The position numbers were made by a program, and so were the translations under genes. From the IMG/VR virus record IMGVR_UViG_3300046506_000165, positions 1 through 43,164 of that record: DNA of 43,164 nt. One strand, written 5' to 3'. Of this stretch, positions 7,059 through 15,450 are shown in pieces. The notes beneath the pieces are model-generated. The model was not told the origin of the DNA, searched no databases, and saw only the letters and a program-made list of their open reading frames with translations. The DNA is from a virus. The stretch's first letter is position 1. Each line of letters opens with the position of its first letter.

Positions 7059-8093
7059 TCACTTTACGTTCCCCTTTTCAGGTTCACGCGTGTCAAAGGG
7101 AACTACGTATAATCCGAAATCCAGTGCCGATGCTGCCTTGCGCAGATAGTCTGGAGAATACCTCGCGTAGACCCTTCTTGTGATCTCGACATTGCTATGC
7201 CCGAGATACTGGCTGATCTCCTCCATAGGTACCCCAGCCTCAGCCATCCAGACCGCCGATGTGTGCCGGAACACATGCGCGGAGACGTTGGGAACCTTAG
7301 CTTCCCGCGCAGCAGTAGCGATCCCTCGCTTGATGCTCTTTACCGGATCCCCACCCCATTCCACGACATAATCCGTCATCGACCCGGCATTAGCCTCGCG
7401 CAATGCCGACATCAGCGTATTGTTGATCGGCACGACGGCGCGCCCTTTGCGCTTCACCGGGTCCGATGGGTCCCGAAGGTGAATAAGCCTACGATCAAAA
7501 TCCACCCGATCCCATTTCAGTTCCAGGATTGCCGTGACGCGTGCCGCAGTTCCAAGCATCAAATGAAATGCGATTTTCAAATGAGGGACCTTTGCAGCGG
7601 CAAGCATGCGCTGCGCTTCCTCGCGCGTCAGGTGGCGCTCTTTCGGATCTGGCTTCGATGGCCGCTCGATCGCAGGCGCTTTGCCAATCAGATTGTGTTC
7701 TTCAGCCCACTTCAGGACGGTGCGAAGATGCCCAAGTTCTGTATGAATGGTGCCATCGGTGATCCCGCTCTTGCGCCTGGCTTCGATGTGGGCTTTGCAA
7801 TCTTCCTTCGTGATGCTTTCACCGTCGCGCGTGGCGAAGCGTTCACGCATTGCCTTCCACGTATGCCCCATCGTGACCAGAACGGCTTTCCCATCCTTGT
7901 CTATGGTGTATGCCGTCCATAGATCCCGCACCGTTCTCCCGGTCGGCCGCGTCAGCTCGGAGTAGATTGCCGGCGCAATGAGGTAAGCTTCGCGCGGGTC
8001 ATCGGTCCCGAGGGTATGCCGACGACGCTTGCCGTCACGTTCGAAGGTGAGGGCAAGCTTTCCTCGAAGGCGGGTAATTCTCCATTCTGGCAT
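7059..8093 (-). CDS. int: tyrosine-type site-specific integrase
   Basis: This 344-residue tyrosine recombinase has a SAM-like core-binding domain (about 52-140) and a catalytic domain (about 152-325). Catalytic residues are visible: R185 (GTAARVT), H273 and R276 (HVFRHT), H299 (YLGHSN) and nucleophile Y309 (RRVYARY). It would integrate and excise the phage at the tRNA-Val site about 70 bp downstream. It is the last gene of the leftward operon and overlaps the 3' end of the putative excisionase gene by 142 bp, so expression of the two is linked. Confidence 0.93.
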   Translation of the reverse strand: MPEWRITRLRGKLALTFERDGKRRRHTLGTDDPREAYLIAPAIYSELTRPTGRTVRDLWTAYTIDKDGKAVLVTMGHTWKAMRERFATRDGESITKEDCKAHIEARRKSGITDGTIHTELGHLRTVLKWAEEHNLIGKAPAIERPSKPDPKERHLTREEAQRMLAAAKVPHLKIAFHLMLGTAARVTAILELKWDRVDFDRRLIHLRDPSDPVKRKGRAVVPINNTLMSALREANAGSMTDYVVEWGGDPVKSIKRGIATAAREAKVPNVSAHVFRHTSAVWMAEAGVPMEEISQYLGHSNVEITRRVYARYSPDYLRKAASALDFGLYVVPFDTREPEKGNVK

Positions 8094-8251
8094 TCGAACG
8101 TCTCCACATCGCTGTCCCTAATCCGGACAAGTTTACCACCAAGCCGAAAGCATCCAAGCTTTCCTTCGTTGATCAAATTGCGAATGTGGCGCTCCGAGCA
8201 TTCCCAGCGCTTCGCCAAAGTAGCCGGGGTGAAAACTTTAACGTCGCTCAT
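7952..8251 (-). CDS. xis: putative excisionase / MerR-like HTH protein
   Basis: This 99-residue protein has a winged-helix domain at about 5-50 (FTPATLAKRWECSERHIRNL, followed by a wing with FRLGGKLVRI). This is the HTH_17/excisionase pattern. Its position directly upstream of int, with a large overlap, supports an Xis role in directing excision and perhaps controlling int. GGAGGG precedes the ATG. The Pro/Ser-rich C-terminal third lies in the overlap with int and may be dispensable. Confidence 0.75.
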   Translation of the reverse strand: MSDVKVFTPATLAKRWECSERHIRNLINEGKLGCFRLGGKLVRIRDSDVETFECQNGELPAFEESLPSPSNVTASVVGIPSGPMTRAKLTSLRRQSTPS

Positions 8252-8634
8252 CCGCCCTCCTTGCCGATGTTGGCAATTTGTTCTTGCAAAGGATTAGGGG
8301 AGGATTTCGAGATGGCACGGATGGATCTAGCGATGCCACGGCAGACTGAATAGGTGTCACCATAGTTGTCGGCGAGGTCAGCCGCTTCTTCCAAAGCTTG
8401 CCGTCTCGCTTCCTTCGCCATCTCGTCGCATAGGGCCTTGAGGGCATATGCGACGTTGACGCGAGCGACTAGTTCACGGATAAAAGTATTGGATCGCTGG
8501 CAACATACTTCGCTGTCGCTGTCGTATTCCATCCCATTGAAGCCGTCTAATTCCTTGTCGCAGAATTCCAGCGATTCCATGACTAGATCGGCATCGGGAA
8601 GGCCGTGAGCGTATGTCGGGTGCTTAAGGGTCAT
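8248..8634 (-). CDS. hypothetical early protein
   Basis: This 128-residue acidic protein contains paired cysteines (EVCCQRSN) and an Ala-rich helical middle (RQALEEAADLADNYGDTYSV). The helical part resembles the short AAD-type stretch found in many phage early proteins. It overlaps the xis start (ATGA). Function unknown. Confidence 0.6.
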   Translation of the reverse strand: MTLKHPTYAHGLPDADLVMESLEFCDKELDGFNGMEYDSDSEVCCQRSNTFIRELVARVNVAYALKALCDEMAKEARRQALEEAADLADNYGDTYSVCRGIARSIRAISKSSPNPLQEQIANIGKEGG

Positions 8635-8817
8635 CTAGCTATCCTTTGACAAGGCAACGGCAATCATGTGCGTCTTGCCCATGATCTGGACCGACTTCAC
8701 ATAACGACGCCCATTGGTGATGATCACATAATCGTTGTTGACGATTTTCTCTTCCAGGATGTCACCGGTTTCAGGATCGGAGACTGTAACTTTGACCGGG
8801 CCGGTTTTATCGCTCAT
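8635..8817 (-). CDS. hypothetical small protein
   Basis: This 60-residue beta-rich protein (VKVTVSDPETGDILEEKIV, then NGRRYVKSVQ) belongs to a type repeatedly seen in early operons of rhizobial phages. It directly abuts the next gene and overlaps the upstream gene by 4 bp. No domain of known function is recognised. Confidence 0.6.
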   Translation of the reverse strand: MSDKTGPVKVTVSDPETGDILEEKIVNNDYVIITNGRRYVKSVQIMGKTHMIAVALSKDS

Positions 8818-9206
8818 GGCTTCTCTCTCCCTCCCTCATCAGCCAAGGCGGCGCGGCCGGCGGCAGGGATGATCACTTCTGCTGTGACGCGAAGAATCGT
8901 ACCGGGCGGGAAATCCTCGGCGAAAGCTTTGTAGCCGAGACCGTATACAAAGCCGCCCTGAGCTTTGTCTTTGCCCCAATAGAGGCCATGAGGTTGCTCG
9001 AAAACGGTCAACTCGGCGATGGTCCGATTATTCTCGGAAGAAAGAACCACATCAGGATTAGCGTGTCGGACGCACCGGTATTTCCCGAAGCCGTAGCCTC
9101 GCTCAAGCTCTATGTAATGCTTCCGGTTGTCGGCCTCGTATCGCGCAAACTCGGTGCAGCCAGGATGTGCGCATGTGGCTCTGAAAATTCCGTACGGTCT
9201 AGCCAT
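8814..9206 (-). CDS. hypothetical protein with Cys pair
   Basis: The start is set at the ATG at 9206 (MARPYGIFRATCAHPGCTEF), preceded by AGGAGG. Upstream in-frame codons lie in the ASCH gene and look non-coding. The 130-residue product has a single C-x4-C pair near residues 12-17 and further Cys/His around 40 (YRCVRH), so it could bind a metal ion. Function unknown. Confidence 0.6.
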   Translation of the reverse strand: MARPYGIFRATCAHPGCTEFARYEADNRKHYIELERGYGFGKYRCVRHANPDVVLSSENNRTIAELTVFEQPHGLYWGKDKAQGGFVYGLGYKAFAEDFPPGTILRVTAEVIIPAAGRAALADEGGREKP

Positions 9207-9651
9207 TCCGCCCCTCCTGTGCCTCTGAGAGGGCGGCGCGGTCGTAAGTCGTGATCGCGCTGGCGACGGAATGCAGCGTCTCGTGCTCCAGACTGAAGAA
9301 ACCGAGTTGCCCACGGCAGGGGATGAGTGAAAGCGGAAAGGCATCGCTCAAGACAAAGCCGTAACGGCCAAAGAACCATTGGCTCTCCATTTCCGTGACG
9401 CAATCCACGATGCGGGCCATGCCGACGATACCGCCGCGTGGCAGGGCCATATGGTGATCATCGCCCGCAATCAGTTCGGACGTTGAAACGCCTGCATGGA
9501 TGATAAACCAGCCGCGCCCGTTTGTCGGCCAGTTCCTGTTTTCGACATCCTTCCCGTCATGAAAGATGTGATGTGGGTATGGCTGCTTGATGCTAAGCGC
9601 CTTGATATCGCCGGAGGCAACCCGATCTGCCAGCTTCTGAAGATCCACCAT
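9199..9651 (-). CDS. ASCH-domain protein
   Basis: This 150-residue protein has the ASCH fold signature near its N-terminus: SIKQPYPHHIFHDGKDVENR (about 19-38), followed by WFIIHAG and GGIVGMARIVDCV. ASCH domains share the PUA-like beta barrel and bind nucleic acid; some are linked to RNA binding, nucleoside hydrolysis or modified-base recognition. The ATG at 9651 overlaps the previous stop (TGATG); a GTG at 9654 is one codon earlier. Its role in the phage is unknown. Confidence 0.8.
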   Translation of the reverse strand: MVDLQKLADRVASGDIKALSIKQPYPHHIFHDGKDVENRNWPTNGRGWFIIHAGVSTSELIAGDDHHMALPRGGIVGMARIVDCVTEMESQWFFGRYGFVLSDAFPLSLIPCRGQLGFFSLEHETLHSVASAITTYDRAALSEAQEGRNG

Positions 9652-10562
9652 CACTTCGCCTCCCCTTGCTCAGGGGCGACAGCGGCGCGGACAGCATCAT
9701 AGACAGCAATCATTCGGCCGGCGATCGTATCCGCTTTCGAGTATGCGAACGCGTCGTGCATCGCCCATTGCAGCTTGCCGGTTAGTTCTTCTGGCAGAGC
9801 AGTCCGCAACCGCTCGTTCTCAGCCCTAAGCGCGTCATTCTCGTTCATGAGATTGTTCTCATGCTGTATTTCTTCGGGTTCTATCTCGGGTGCGGGGTCG
9901 CTTTGGGAGGTGGAGAGAGCGGAGCGGATGTGCTGTTCGTAATCGACTTGGGCGGCTGCTTTGGCATCATCGAGGCTATATTCGCACCCCACCCATCCAA
10001 GAGCGCTGTCGATACCATAACCAGCACCGTCGCCTTTCCAGCTTTTCCATTCTATCCGATATTCGCCGATTGAGCTTATTGCTACGCAATGGTCCTGAAA
10101 GCTCTCCTTTCCGTCCGGCTTCCGAGGATCGCTCCACTGCAGGCCCTTCACGGCCACCGGCTCTTGCACCGCTGCGGGTGGGGGTGGGGCGGCTGCTAAC
10201 ATGGCCGCGCGGACGATATAATGCTCTTTGTTTTCATCGTTCCAAGAGCAAGAGAACTCATCTTCATTCCAAAGGCGACGAGCGTGATTGCGGATATCTC
10301 TCACAAACCCACTATCCATCCATCGCTTATCATCCACCACCGGCTCCTGCGCCACCCTCCCGGCTCCAAGGGCGGCTATCAGCGTGAGGATGTAGTTCGG
10401 ATCTAAAGAACGCTGGATGCTGTTGGCAAGGCTATCTCGCGCCCATGACCCGGCCGTCTCGATCGCGTTCAGAAGCCGTTCCACATCTACGGGCTCTGGC
10501 TTAGGGGAGGCCAAAGCAGCGGCTTCATGCCGCGTAAGGCGGCCATCGGTAATCTGGGTCAT
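9651..10562 (-). CDS. hypothetical early protein with C-terminal coiled coil
   Basis: The start is placed at the ATG at 10562 (MTQITDGRLTRHEAAAL), which overlaps the upstream stop. The 303-residue protein is mosaic: a helical N-terminus, a Pro-rich linker (AAPPPPAAV), a central segment with EYRIEWKSWKGDGAGYGID and a C-terminal coiled coil (NENDALRAENERLRTAL). Such modular early proteins are common and uncharacterised in rhizobial and enterobacterial phages. Function unknown. Confidence 0.6.
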   Translation of the reverse strand: MTQITDGRLTRHEAAALASPKPEPVDVERLLNAIETAGSWARDSLANSIQRSLDPNYILTLIAALGAGRVAQEPVVDDKRWMDSGFVRDIRNHARRLWNEDEFSCSWNDENKEHYIVRAAMLAAAPPPPAAVQEPVAVKGLQWSDPRKPDGKESFQDHCVAISSIGEYRIEWKSWKGDGAGYGIDSALGWVGCEYSLDDAKAAAQVDYEQHIRSALSTSQSDPAPEIEPEEIQHENNLMNENDALRAENERLRTALPEELTGKLQWAMHDAFAYSKADTIAGRMIAVYDAVRAAVAPEQGEAK

Positions 10563-10969
10563 GACTTTAACTCCATAGCTGTCGTGAAGCGACGATCGAG
10601 AGGGTGAGGCATGAACTCGACCGGATCGACAGGGCTTTCGCCTTCCAAGTCCCACCAATATCCTTCCTTGTCGTCGGTCCATACTGCTTCATAAATCCTG
10701 CCGTCTTCATCTCGAACCCAATAAGGATCTGAGTTGCGCAAGATAACGCCGACTTCCGAGAAATCCTGAACGTCAGTTATCTCGCGGTCTGCTTGATTGA
10801 TAGGCAGCCAGCGTTCCCCATCTACGGGCTTGGCGAGATGAGGGAGGGGAGCGGAGATGGCGATAATCGCCTCTCTCGGCTCCAGATGCATCGGCAGACC
10901 ATCGATGTCTTCACCTAAGACAGTAGCTTTGCATGCAGCCTCTACGGCTTCCTTCGGTATCTTGGTCAT
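10559..10969 (-). CDS. hypothetical early protein
   Basis: This 136-residue acidic protein contains many aromatic residues (YWVRDEDGRIYEAVW, EGYWWDLEGE). The N-terminal KEAVEAACKA helix is the form often seen at the start of Ea22-type early phage proteins. ATGA overlaps occur at both ends. No function is assigned. Confidence 0.6.
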   Translation of the reverse strand: MTKIPKEAVEAACKATVLGEDIDGLPMHLEPREAIIAISAPLPHLAKPVDGERWLPINQADREITDVQDFSEVGVILRNSDPYWVRDEDGRIYEAVWTDDKEGYWWDLEGESPVDPVEFMPHPLDRRFTTAMELKS

Positions 10970-11289
10970 GATTGTTCCTTCCCGCGCACCTCAACGGCGA
11001 CAAAGCCGGGGCAGCGCTTGTTTGGCTGATCTTCATTCTTGATGAATCCGCAGAGCATGCAGCATTTGAGCTTCATCGAAGAGAAGATGCGCTCATGCCA
11101 AAGGTGGCCGTTGTCTTCCGCCGGCGGGTTGCAGCATGCGACGATATGGATTTTGCCGCTGCCTTGATGGCAATCACAGGTGCAGTTGTCGTAGGCTGGC
11201 GGAGAGAATCGGCGACCGACGCCGATTTCTAGATCGCCTTCCTGCGCGGCTCTTTTTTCGAACCATCCCTTGTCGATCGGCAGCTTCAC
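10966..11289 (-). CDS. Cys-rich putative zinc-binding protein
   Basis: This 107-residue protein has nine cysteines in three clusters (CTCDCHQ, ACC, CCMLCGF...C), consistent with one or two zinc ribbons. It starts with GTG, but the ribosome site AAAGGAGGTGA just upstream, inside the end of the previous gene, is near perfect. That suggests strong coupled translation. Function unknown. Confidence 0.6.
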   Translation of the reverse strand: MKLPIDKGWFEKRAAQEGDLEIGVGRRFSPPAYDNCTCDCHQGSGKIHIVACCNPPAEDNGHLWHERIFSSMKLKCCMLCGFIKNEDQPNKRCPGFVAVEVRGKEQS

Positions 11290-11813
11290 GCGTCACCTCC
11301 TTTCATAGAGGCGAGGAAGGAACGGGCCTTACCTTCTTCGGTTTCAAAGCGGGCATATTCCCACATCACCTTTACGGCCTCGGCAAGCTTGGCCCCAAGT
11401 TCCTCGTTTGCCCGCACAATTTCCGTAACGTGCGCTTCCGCCTTTCGCGCCCGCTCTTCCTCACCCGCTGCAATCGTGACTTGTAGATCACGGCTTGCCT
11501 TGATGTTCGCTATTTGCTGCTCAAGCTCGGCTATGCGGGAGTCGGCGGACAGTTGGAGTTCTGCATCCGCCAGAGCTGAGAGGATTACGCGCATGTTTTT
11601 CGGCTGGGTGGCGATGATGTATTCGGCGTTCTCGCCATTGCCGCAGTAGTTTAGCGCCCCACGGATTTCTGCGATGATAGTGCCATCGCAAACGATCAAG
11701 CCCCAGTCGTCGCCGGTAATCTCGCTCTTGAAGCGATCGATGCTCCACTCTTCCTGATAAGCGCCCTCCATGGCCTTCGTGATCTGGGCGGATAGTTCCT
11801 TGGCGGTGGTCAT
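11286..11813 (-). CDS. Ead/Ea22-like protein
   Basis: This 175-residue protein has the Ea22-type pattern: an N-terminal region with WGLIVCDGTIIAEI, then NAEYIIATQPKNMRVILSAL (about 63-82), followed by a long coiled coil to the C-terminus. Ea22-like proteins are accessory early proteins of temperate phages, and in lambda ea22 influences the lysis-lysogeny outcome. The gene ends in the strong ribosome site of the following gene. Confidence 0.7.
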   Translation of the reverse strand: MTTAKELSAQITKAMEGAYQEEWSIDRFKSEITGDDWGLIVCDGTIIAEIRGALNYCGNGENAEYIIATQPKNMRVILSALADAELQLSADSRIAELEQQIANIKASRDLQVTIAAGEEERARKAEAHVTEIVRANEELGAKLAEAVKVMWEYARFETEEGKARSFLASMKGGDA

Positions 11814-12037
11814 GGCTGCAACTCCTTCGCGTCCAAAACCTCGTAAGCAACCGGGATCATCGAGGAGATTTCGTCGGAAAGCTGCTGAGCCGCCTCAAGC
11901 GCCTCCGATAAGCTGTCGGTATTGTTCACGATCTGCATCATTGCGAACGAGCCAAGGGCGTCCATGACCGTCTCGTGGTCAAATCCCTCGGTAACGGCTC
12001 CAATGGCGCGAACGAGGCCATTTAGGTTTTCGCTCAC
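11810..12037 (-). CDS. hypothetical small protein
   Basis: This 75-residue acidic, helical protein is encoded with ATGA overlaps on both sides, within the leftward early operon. No family is recognised. Confidence 0.55.
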   Translation of the reverse strand: MSENLNGLVRAIGAVTEGFDHETVMDALGSFAMMQIVNNTDSLSEALEAAQQLSDEISSMIPVAYEVLDAKELQP

Positions 12038-12450
12038 TGCTCGATCCTCTCTTTGAGACGGCCGGCAAGCGCCAAGCCTTGATTGATGATGGCTGCTGCG
12101 AAAGGTTCAGCTTCCTCGCCCATGTCGGAAAACAGGCCGAAGATCGTCAGGGCGAGAACATGGGGATCGATCCCGGCGCGGCGCCAGAACTCCATCTCGT
12201 TCATGGAATGCTGGATACGGTGCTGAGCCGGCGAGAGCGGAAGTGCCCAGCGATCTGAGGCCTTCGAGCTTTTGCCTCGGCCGTAGTGACCTAGTTGCAA
12301 TGCTGGCGATGACAGATGCGCTGCCTCGACGCCATATGCGCCGGTCACGCAGCACGGCAGGGCATGGATGAAGGACAGATAATCCTTGTTCTTCATGGCC
12401 TTGCGCTTCGGCGTGGCGTCGAAATTGGTGTTGGCGATACGGAAGGCCAT
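12034..12450 (-). CDS. DUF968-like HNH nuclease
   Basis: The start is the ATG at 12450 (MAFRIANTNF). The 138-residue protein carries the DUF968/Ref-like pattern: CCVTG near residue 34, AAHLSS, a GHYGRGKSSKASDRWALPL segment, then H-x3-H in AQHRIQHSMNEMEFW. DUF968 proteins are putative HNH-type nucleases found next to phage recombination genes, as here beside NinB, RecT and another HNH gene. It probably cuts DNA during recombination or resolves branched intermediates. Confidence 0.7.
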   Translation of the reverse strand: MAFRIANTNFDATPKRKAMKNKDYLSFIHALPCCVTGAYGVEAAHLSSPALQLGHYGRGKSSKASDRWALPLSPAQHRIQHSMNEMEFWRRAGIDPHVLALTIFGLFSDMGEEAEPFAAAIINQGLALAGRLKERIEQ

Positions 12451-12947
12451 CAGAATTGATACTCCCGCTCTGGCGTCGGGACTGGCGCTGTGTTGCAGCG
12501 ATATTCCTCGTGGTGACCCTTGAGCCGAACGACCTGCCCGCAGCATTCACAAACGTGCTCGCGAAGAGCGTCACGCTTCCTCGTCCTGATCAGCGGGATT
12601 TTCACATAGCCATTGCCGTTCTTCAGCGGCTCGAAGTCGTATTGCTCGCATTCGCTTGCCGCGCCGGGCTCAATGAAAATTACGGCTTTCGATCCTTTGA
12701 TGCGGATGACCGTGCCGGGAAACTGTGCGAAGGCCTGTTCTTCACGGCCCCAACTATCGCCGCCATCTTCCCATCCGGTGAACAGGTTGGCCCAGACGGC
12801 GTCTCCTGGCTGGTAGACAGGACGGCGATATTTGCAGCGCCATTTCAGCGACGTGACGCCAATTCCCTTGACGTGAACTTTGATAGCTTCTCTGGCGTGG
12901 CAATAGCCGGTTCCGAATACACAGCCGGTGCAGGTTCTATAGGTCAT
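12450..12947 (-). CDS. hypothetical Cys-cluster protein
   Basis: The start is at 12947 (MTYRTCTGCVFGTGYC). The 165-residue protein has Cys clusters at both ends (C-x2-C-x7-C near the N-terminus; CECCGQ...C near the C-terminus) around a beta-rich middle (YQPGDAVWANLF, GTVIRIKGSKAVIFI). The middle resembles small KOW/SH3-like barrels. Zinc binding is likely; the role is unknown. Confidence 0.6.
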   Translation of the reverse strand: MTYRTCTGCVFGTGYCHAREAIKVHVKGIGVTSLKWRCKYRRPVYQPGDAVWANLFTGWEDGGDSWGREEQAFAQFPGTVIRIKGSKAVIFIEPGAASECEQYDFEPLKNGNGYVKIPLIRTRKRDALREHVCECCGQVVRLKGHHEEYRCNTAPVPTPEREYQF

Positions 12948-13297
12948 TGGAGAATATCCTCCATGTCGATCTGAGGAGACTTCCGCCGACGGGTGAGCGC
13001 CGCATTGGCGGCATGGTGCTTGGCATCCCAGCGAAGATGACAGCGCTGGCAAAGTGCACGGCAACGCTCCGGATCGGCGTGGCTCTCGTCGTGATCCATA
13101 TGCGCTATGGTCAAAACGACCTTGCTGCCGGTCACAGGATGAGGCTTGCCGTTCTCTGCTCGGCAATCTGGATGCATCGGCGTGCCTTCGCAGCGATTGC
13201 CTGCGCGCTCGAGGAGTGAGGCGCGGAAAGCCTTCCATTCCTTGGAATGCGTGCCGCCACCAAGATAGAGCGACTTTCGTTCGGCTCTTATTGGCAT
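12944..13297 (-). CDS. HNH endonuclease
   Basis: This 117-residue protein contains an HNH motif with structural cysteines: RAGNRCEGTPMHPDC, then IAHMDHDESHADPERCRALC and QRCHLRW with HH. The start is ATG 13297, which has GGAGG eight bases upstream; the longer reading to 13327 lacks this. It is a compact HNH nuclease of the type found in phage recombination modules. Confidence 0.8.
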   Translation of the reverse strand: MPIRAERKSLYLGGGTHSKEWKAFRASLLERAGNRCEGTPMHPDCRAENGKPHPVTGSKVVLTIAHMDHDESHADPERCRALCQRCHLRWDAKHHAANAALTRRRKSPQIDMEDILQ

Positions 13298-13299
13298 CG

Positions 13300-13491
13300 T
13301 CACCGCCTCCATATCCAAGAAGGCCAAAGGCCGGTGCGCTTCACAATCTCAAACAGGCGGTTGCGCTCACGGCGAGCAGCTGCGATTTCCTTCTTGAGCC
13401 GTTCCGTCGTCTCTGCTCTCTTTTCGAGGTAGTCGAGTGTCGATCGGCGGCAGTGGGGATAGCGGGTGAGGTGGCGATGGGCGGAGTTCAT
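13300..13491 (-). CDS. small basic helical protein
   Basis: This 63-residue protein is rich in Arg, Lys and Glu, with a predicted coiled coil (EKRAETTERLKKEIAAARRE). Its stop lies two bases before the HNH start, so translation is probably coupled. Function unknown. Confidence 0.5.
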   Translation of the reverse strand: MNSAHRHLTRYPHCRRSTLDYLEKRAETTERLKKEIAAARRERNRLFEIVKRTGLWPSWIWRR

Positions 13492-13823
13492 GCTGCCAAC
13501 TCCTTCGCGCTGTCGACGAAGTGCTCACGATAGGTTCGATTCAGCACAGCTTGAAACTGCGCAAGGACGGCGTCCGCATGCTGAGCATCAAGGAAGTGAG
13601 CCGCAAAGCTCGCATGCATCTGCATCATGTATGCTGCCATGCCGATGAGGATATGATCGGCGTTCGCATCTGGCCGTTGGATTTCGGCGTTCAGAAACTC
13701 GACAAGGCTTTCATGAACATCTGAAACAGACATGCGAGCAATGAGGCTGGTGATCGGGTCGTCGCAGGTCAGCGCATCTTCTTCGGACAGACTGTCGGGC
13801 AAAAGGCGTCCTATATTGCTCAT
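13488..13823 (-). CDS. hypothetical early protein
   Basis: This 111-residue acidic protein is mostly helical (FLNAEIQRPDANADHILIGM, then repeated Ala and Met). It is encoded between NinB and the HNH group with 4-bp overlaps. No domain is recognised. Confidence 0.55.
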   Translation of the reverse strand: MSNIGRLLPDSLSEEDALTCDDPITSLIARMSVSDVHESLVEFLNAEIQRPDANADHILIGMAAYMMQMHASFAAHFLDAQHADAVLAQFQAVLNRTYREHFVDSAKELAA

Positions 13824-14266
13824 GCCGCACTCCTATCGTTTGCGCCCTCATAGAAGCCGCCGCGAATTGTCTCGGTGAGGTGAATGCCGTTCGTGTCGCA
13901 GAAGGCTAATGCATAAGTAATAAGGCTCGCGGCGCGCCCGACCGACATACGGGCGGTGCTTTCGCGAATGTTGACGAACTCGTTTTCGAGGCCGGGAATG
14001 ATCTCGACTTCGCCGGCGGTCGCCACGGTATGTCCAGAGACCAGAAGAACCTTCCAAGCTTCGGCATCGCGGCGCTTGCCGGCCCACGTCATCTGTGAGT
14101 TGGCAATGTCAGTGCAAATCGCGTGGAACTTGGCGTTCTGATCAAGGCTGCGCGTCGCCGGACCAACCGTGACGGCGCTTCCTTCGGCTGCTGACCGAAG
14201 TGCAGCGATAGCATTCTCGCGCACATGGTCGTTGATGAGGATGAAGCGTTGCTTCTTCTGGCTCAT
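13820..14266 (-). CDS. NinB-like recombination protein
   Basis: This 148-residue protein matches the NinB/Orf family of lambdoid recombination mediators. It has a Arg-x-LDQNAKFHAICTDIA segment (about 39-54), MTWAGKRRDAEAWKVLLV (about 59-76) and a C-terminal STARMSVGRAASLITYALAF. Lambda NinB (Orf) binds ssDNA and helps load recombinase. It lies directly downstream of the RecT-like gene, which fits a recombination module. Confidence 0.88.
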   Translation of the reverse strand: MSQKKQRFILINDHVRENAIAALRSAAEGSAVTVGPATRSLDQNAKFHAICTDIANSQMTWAGKRRDAEAWKVLLVSGHTVATAGEVEIIPGLENEFVNIRESTARMSVGRAASLITYALAFCDTNGIHLTETIRGGFYEGANDRSAA

Positions 14267-14268
14267 GG

Positions 14269-15261
14269 TCAGCCACCATTCACAGGATGAAGCTTAGCCA
14301 GCATCCGGTCGCGGACCGCAAAGGCCGCATCGATCATGTCGGCATGGCCTTCGGTCTCAAGCACGGCAGGCGCGTCGAAATCGTTCCAAATCTCTTCGAG
14401 CGATTCTTCATCCTTGGCGCCAGCAAGCGACGTTTCCAGATATTCCATGAACTCGCCTAGATCGAACCCGCCGTTGTTCGGCTGCAATTCATCCGATGGT
14501 GCCGTCTCTTCCTTGACCGGTTCTGCGCCAGCCTTCGGCGGTCTGGGCGGCGTGAGCGACTTCTTGGCAGGAGCGGACTGATCAGCCGGGGTGATGTCGC
14601 GCATCTCCGGTTCGTCCCGCTGTGTGCTTCGGGCGATCTCACGCTCTTCGAACTCGTCACGGATACCGCCGAGGACATCGCCGAACAGTTCGCGAAGGCA
14701 GTAGCCGGCCGCGCGCCACGACAGCATGCGCTTCGGGAAGCGATACCAAGTCGCATCGTTCGGAACGTTATCGCGCCAGACCTTCTGGCCATTTTCCCAT
14801 ATCTGCTTTTTGACCGTTGCCCGATCATCCCAGAGGCGAGCGCGGATCGCGTCGTCTTGGGTGAACTCGACGCGCTTGTCCTCGCCTGTATCGAGGCGCT
14901 TGGCTTCGCACCATCCGACCATCTTCCCGTCAACGATATCGCAGCCGGTGCGCAGATAAGCGACCTTGCCGGACTGGCGAACGACGTTGATAAGGCCGTC
15001 ACCGTAAAGCGCGGGCTTGCCGTTAATGACCGTGAAGCTGCGAAGGGAGACCATAGGCTTCAGTCCAAGCTCGGAGCCGGACATGATGACGATCGCTACT
15101 GCGGCGGCGGCATCATCGCCAGTCAACTTTCCGACGAGCGATGACGGGGCGAGGCCAGAGGCAACGACAGCGCGTGCAATGCGCAGCGTCTCCTCGAAAG
15201 TTTGAGGAACGATGGCGAGGACAGTGCCGCCGCCGGAGAGTGCAGGGACGTGGCTATTCAT
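14269..15261 (-). CDS. RecT-family single-strand annealing protein
   Basis: The start is ATG 15261 (MNSHVPALSG). The 330-residue protein shows RecT features: ETLRIARAVVASGLAPSSL near the N-terminus, then MSGSELGLKPMVSLRSFTVI (about 59-78), NGKPALYGDGLINVVR and a WYRFPKRMLSWRAAGYCLRE block (about 180-199). A Pro-rich acidic tail follows, as in phage RecT proteins where tails bind SSB. It anneals complementary single strands during phage recombination. No partner exonuclease of Exo or RecE type is recognised nearby. Confidence 0.8.
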   Translation of the reverse strand: MNSHVPALSGGGTVLAIVPQTFEETLRIARAVVASGLAPSSLVGKLTGDDAAAAVAIVIMSGSELGLKPMVSLRSFTVINGKPALYGDGLINVVRQSGKVAYLRTGCDIVDGKMVGWCEAKRLDTGEDKRVEFTQDDAIRARLWDDRATVKKQIWENGQKVWRDNVPNDATWYRFPKRMLSWRAAGYCLRELFGDVLGGIRDEFEEREIARSTQRDEPEMRDITPADQSAPAKKSLTPPRPPKAGAEPVKEETAPSDELQPNNGGFDLGEFMEYLETSLAGAKDEESLEEIWNDFDAPAVLETEGHADMIDAAFAVRDRMLAKLHPVNGG

Positions 15262-15440
15262 CGCCAATCTTCCTTGTTGATTGATTTCGATCTGAAAGCT
15301 GCATTCATCTGGTGGAAGCTGATCAGCGTCTCGTTCCACGCGAACCAGACAGCACCGAGCACGCCGCAGAAGAACTCCGCGACGAAGGTCCACACGAGGA
15401 TCGGGACGGCGGACACGATGATTAGGAGCCTGATCAGCAT
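15258..15440 (-). CDS. small membrane protein
   Basis: This 60-residue protein starts at 15440 behind a GGAGAG site. Two hydrophobic stretches (about 2-18 and 22-38) are followed by a charged tail. It overlaps the RecT-like start by 4 bp. Function unknown. Confidence 0.5.
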   Translation of the reverse strand: MLIRLLIIVSAVPILVWTFVAEFFCGVLGAVWFAWNETLISFHQMNAAFRSKSINKEDWR

Positions 15441-15450
15441 AGGCTCTCTC

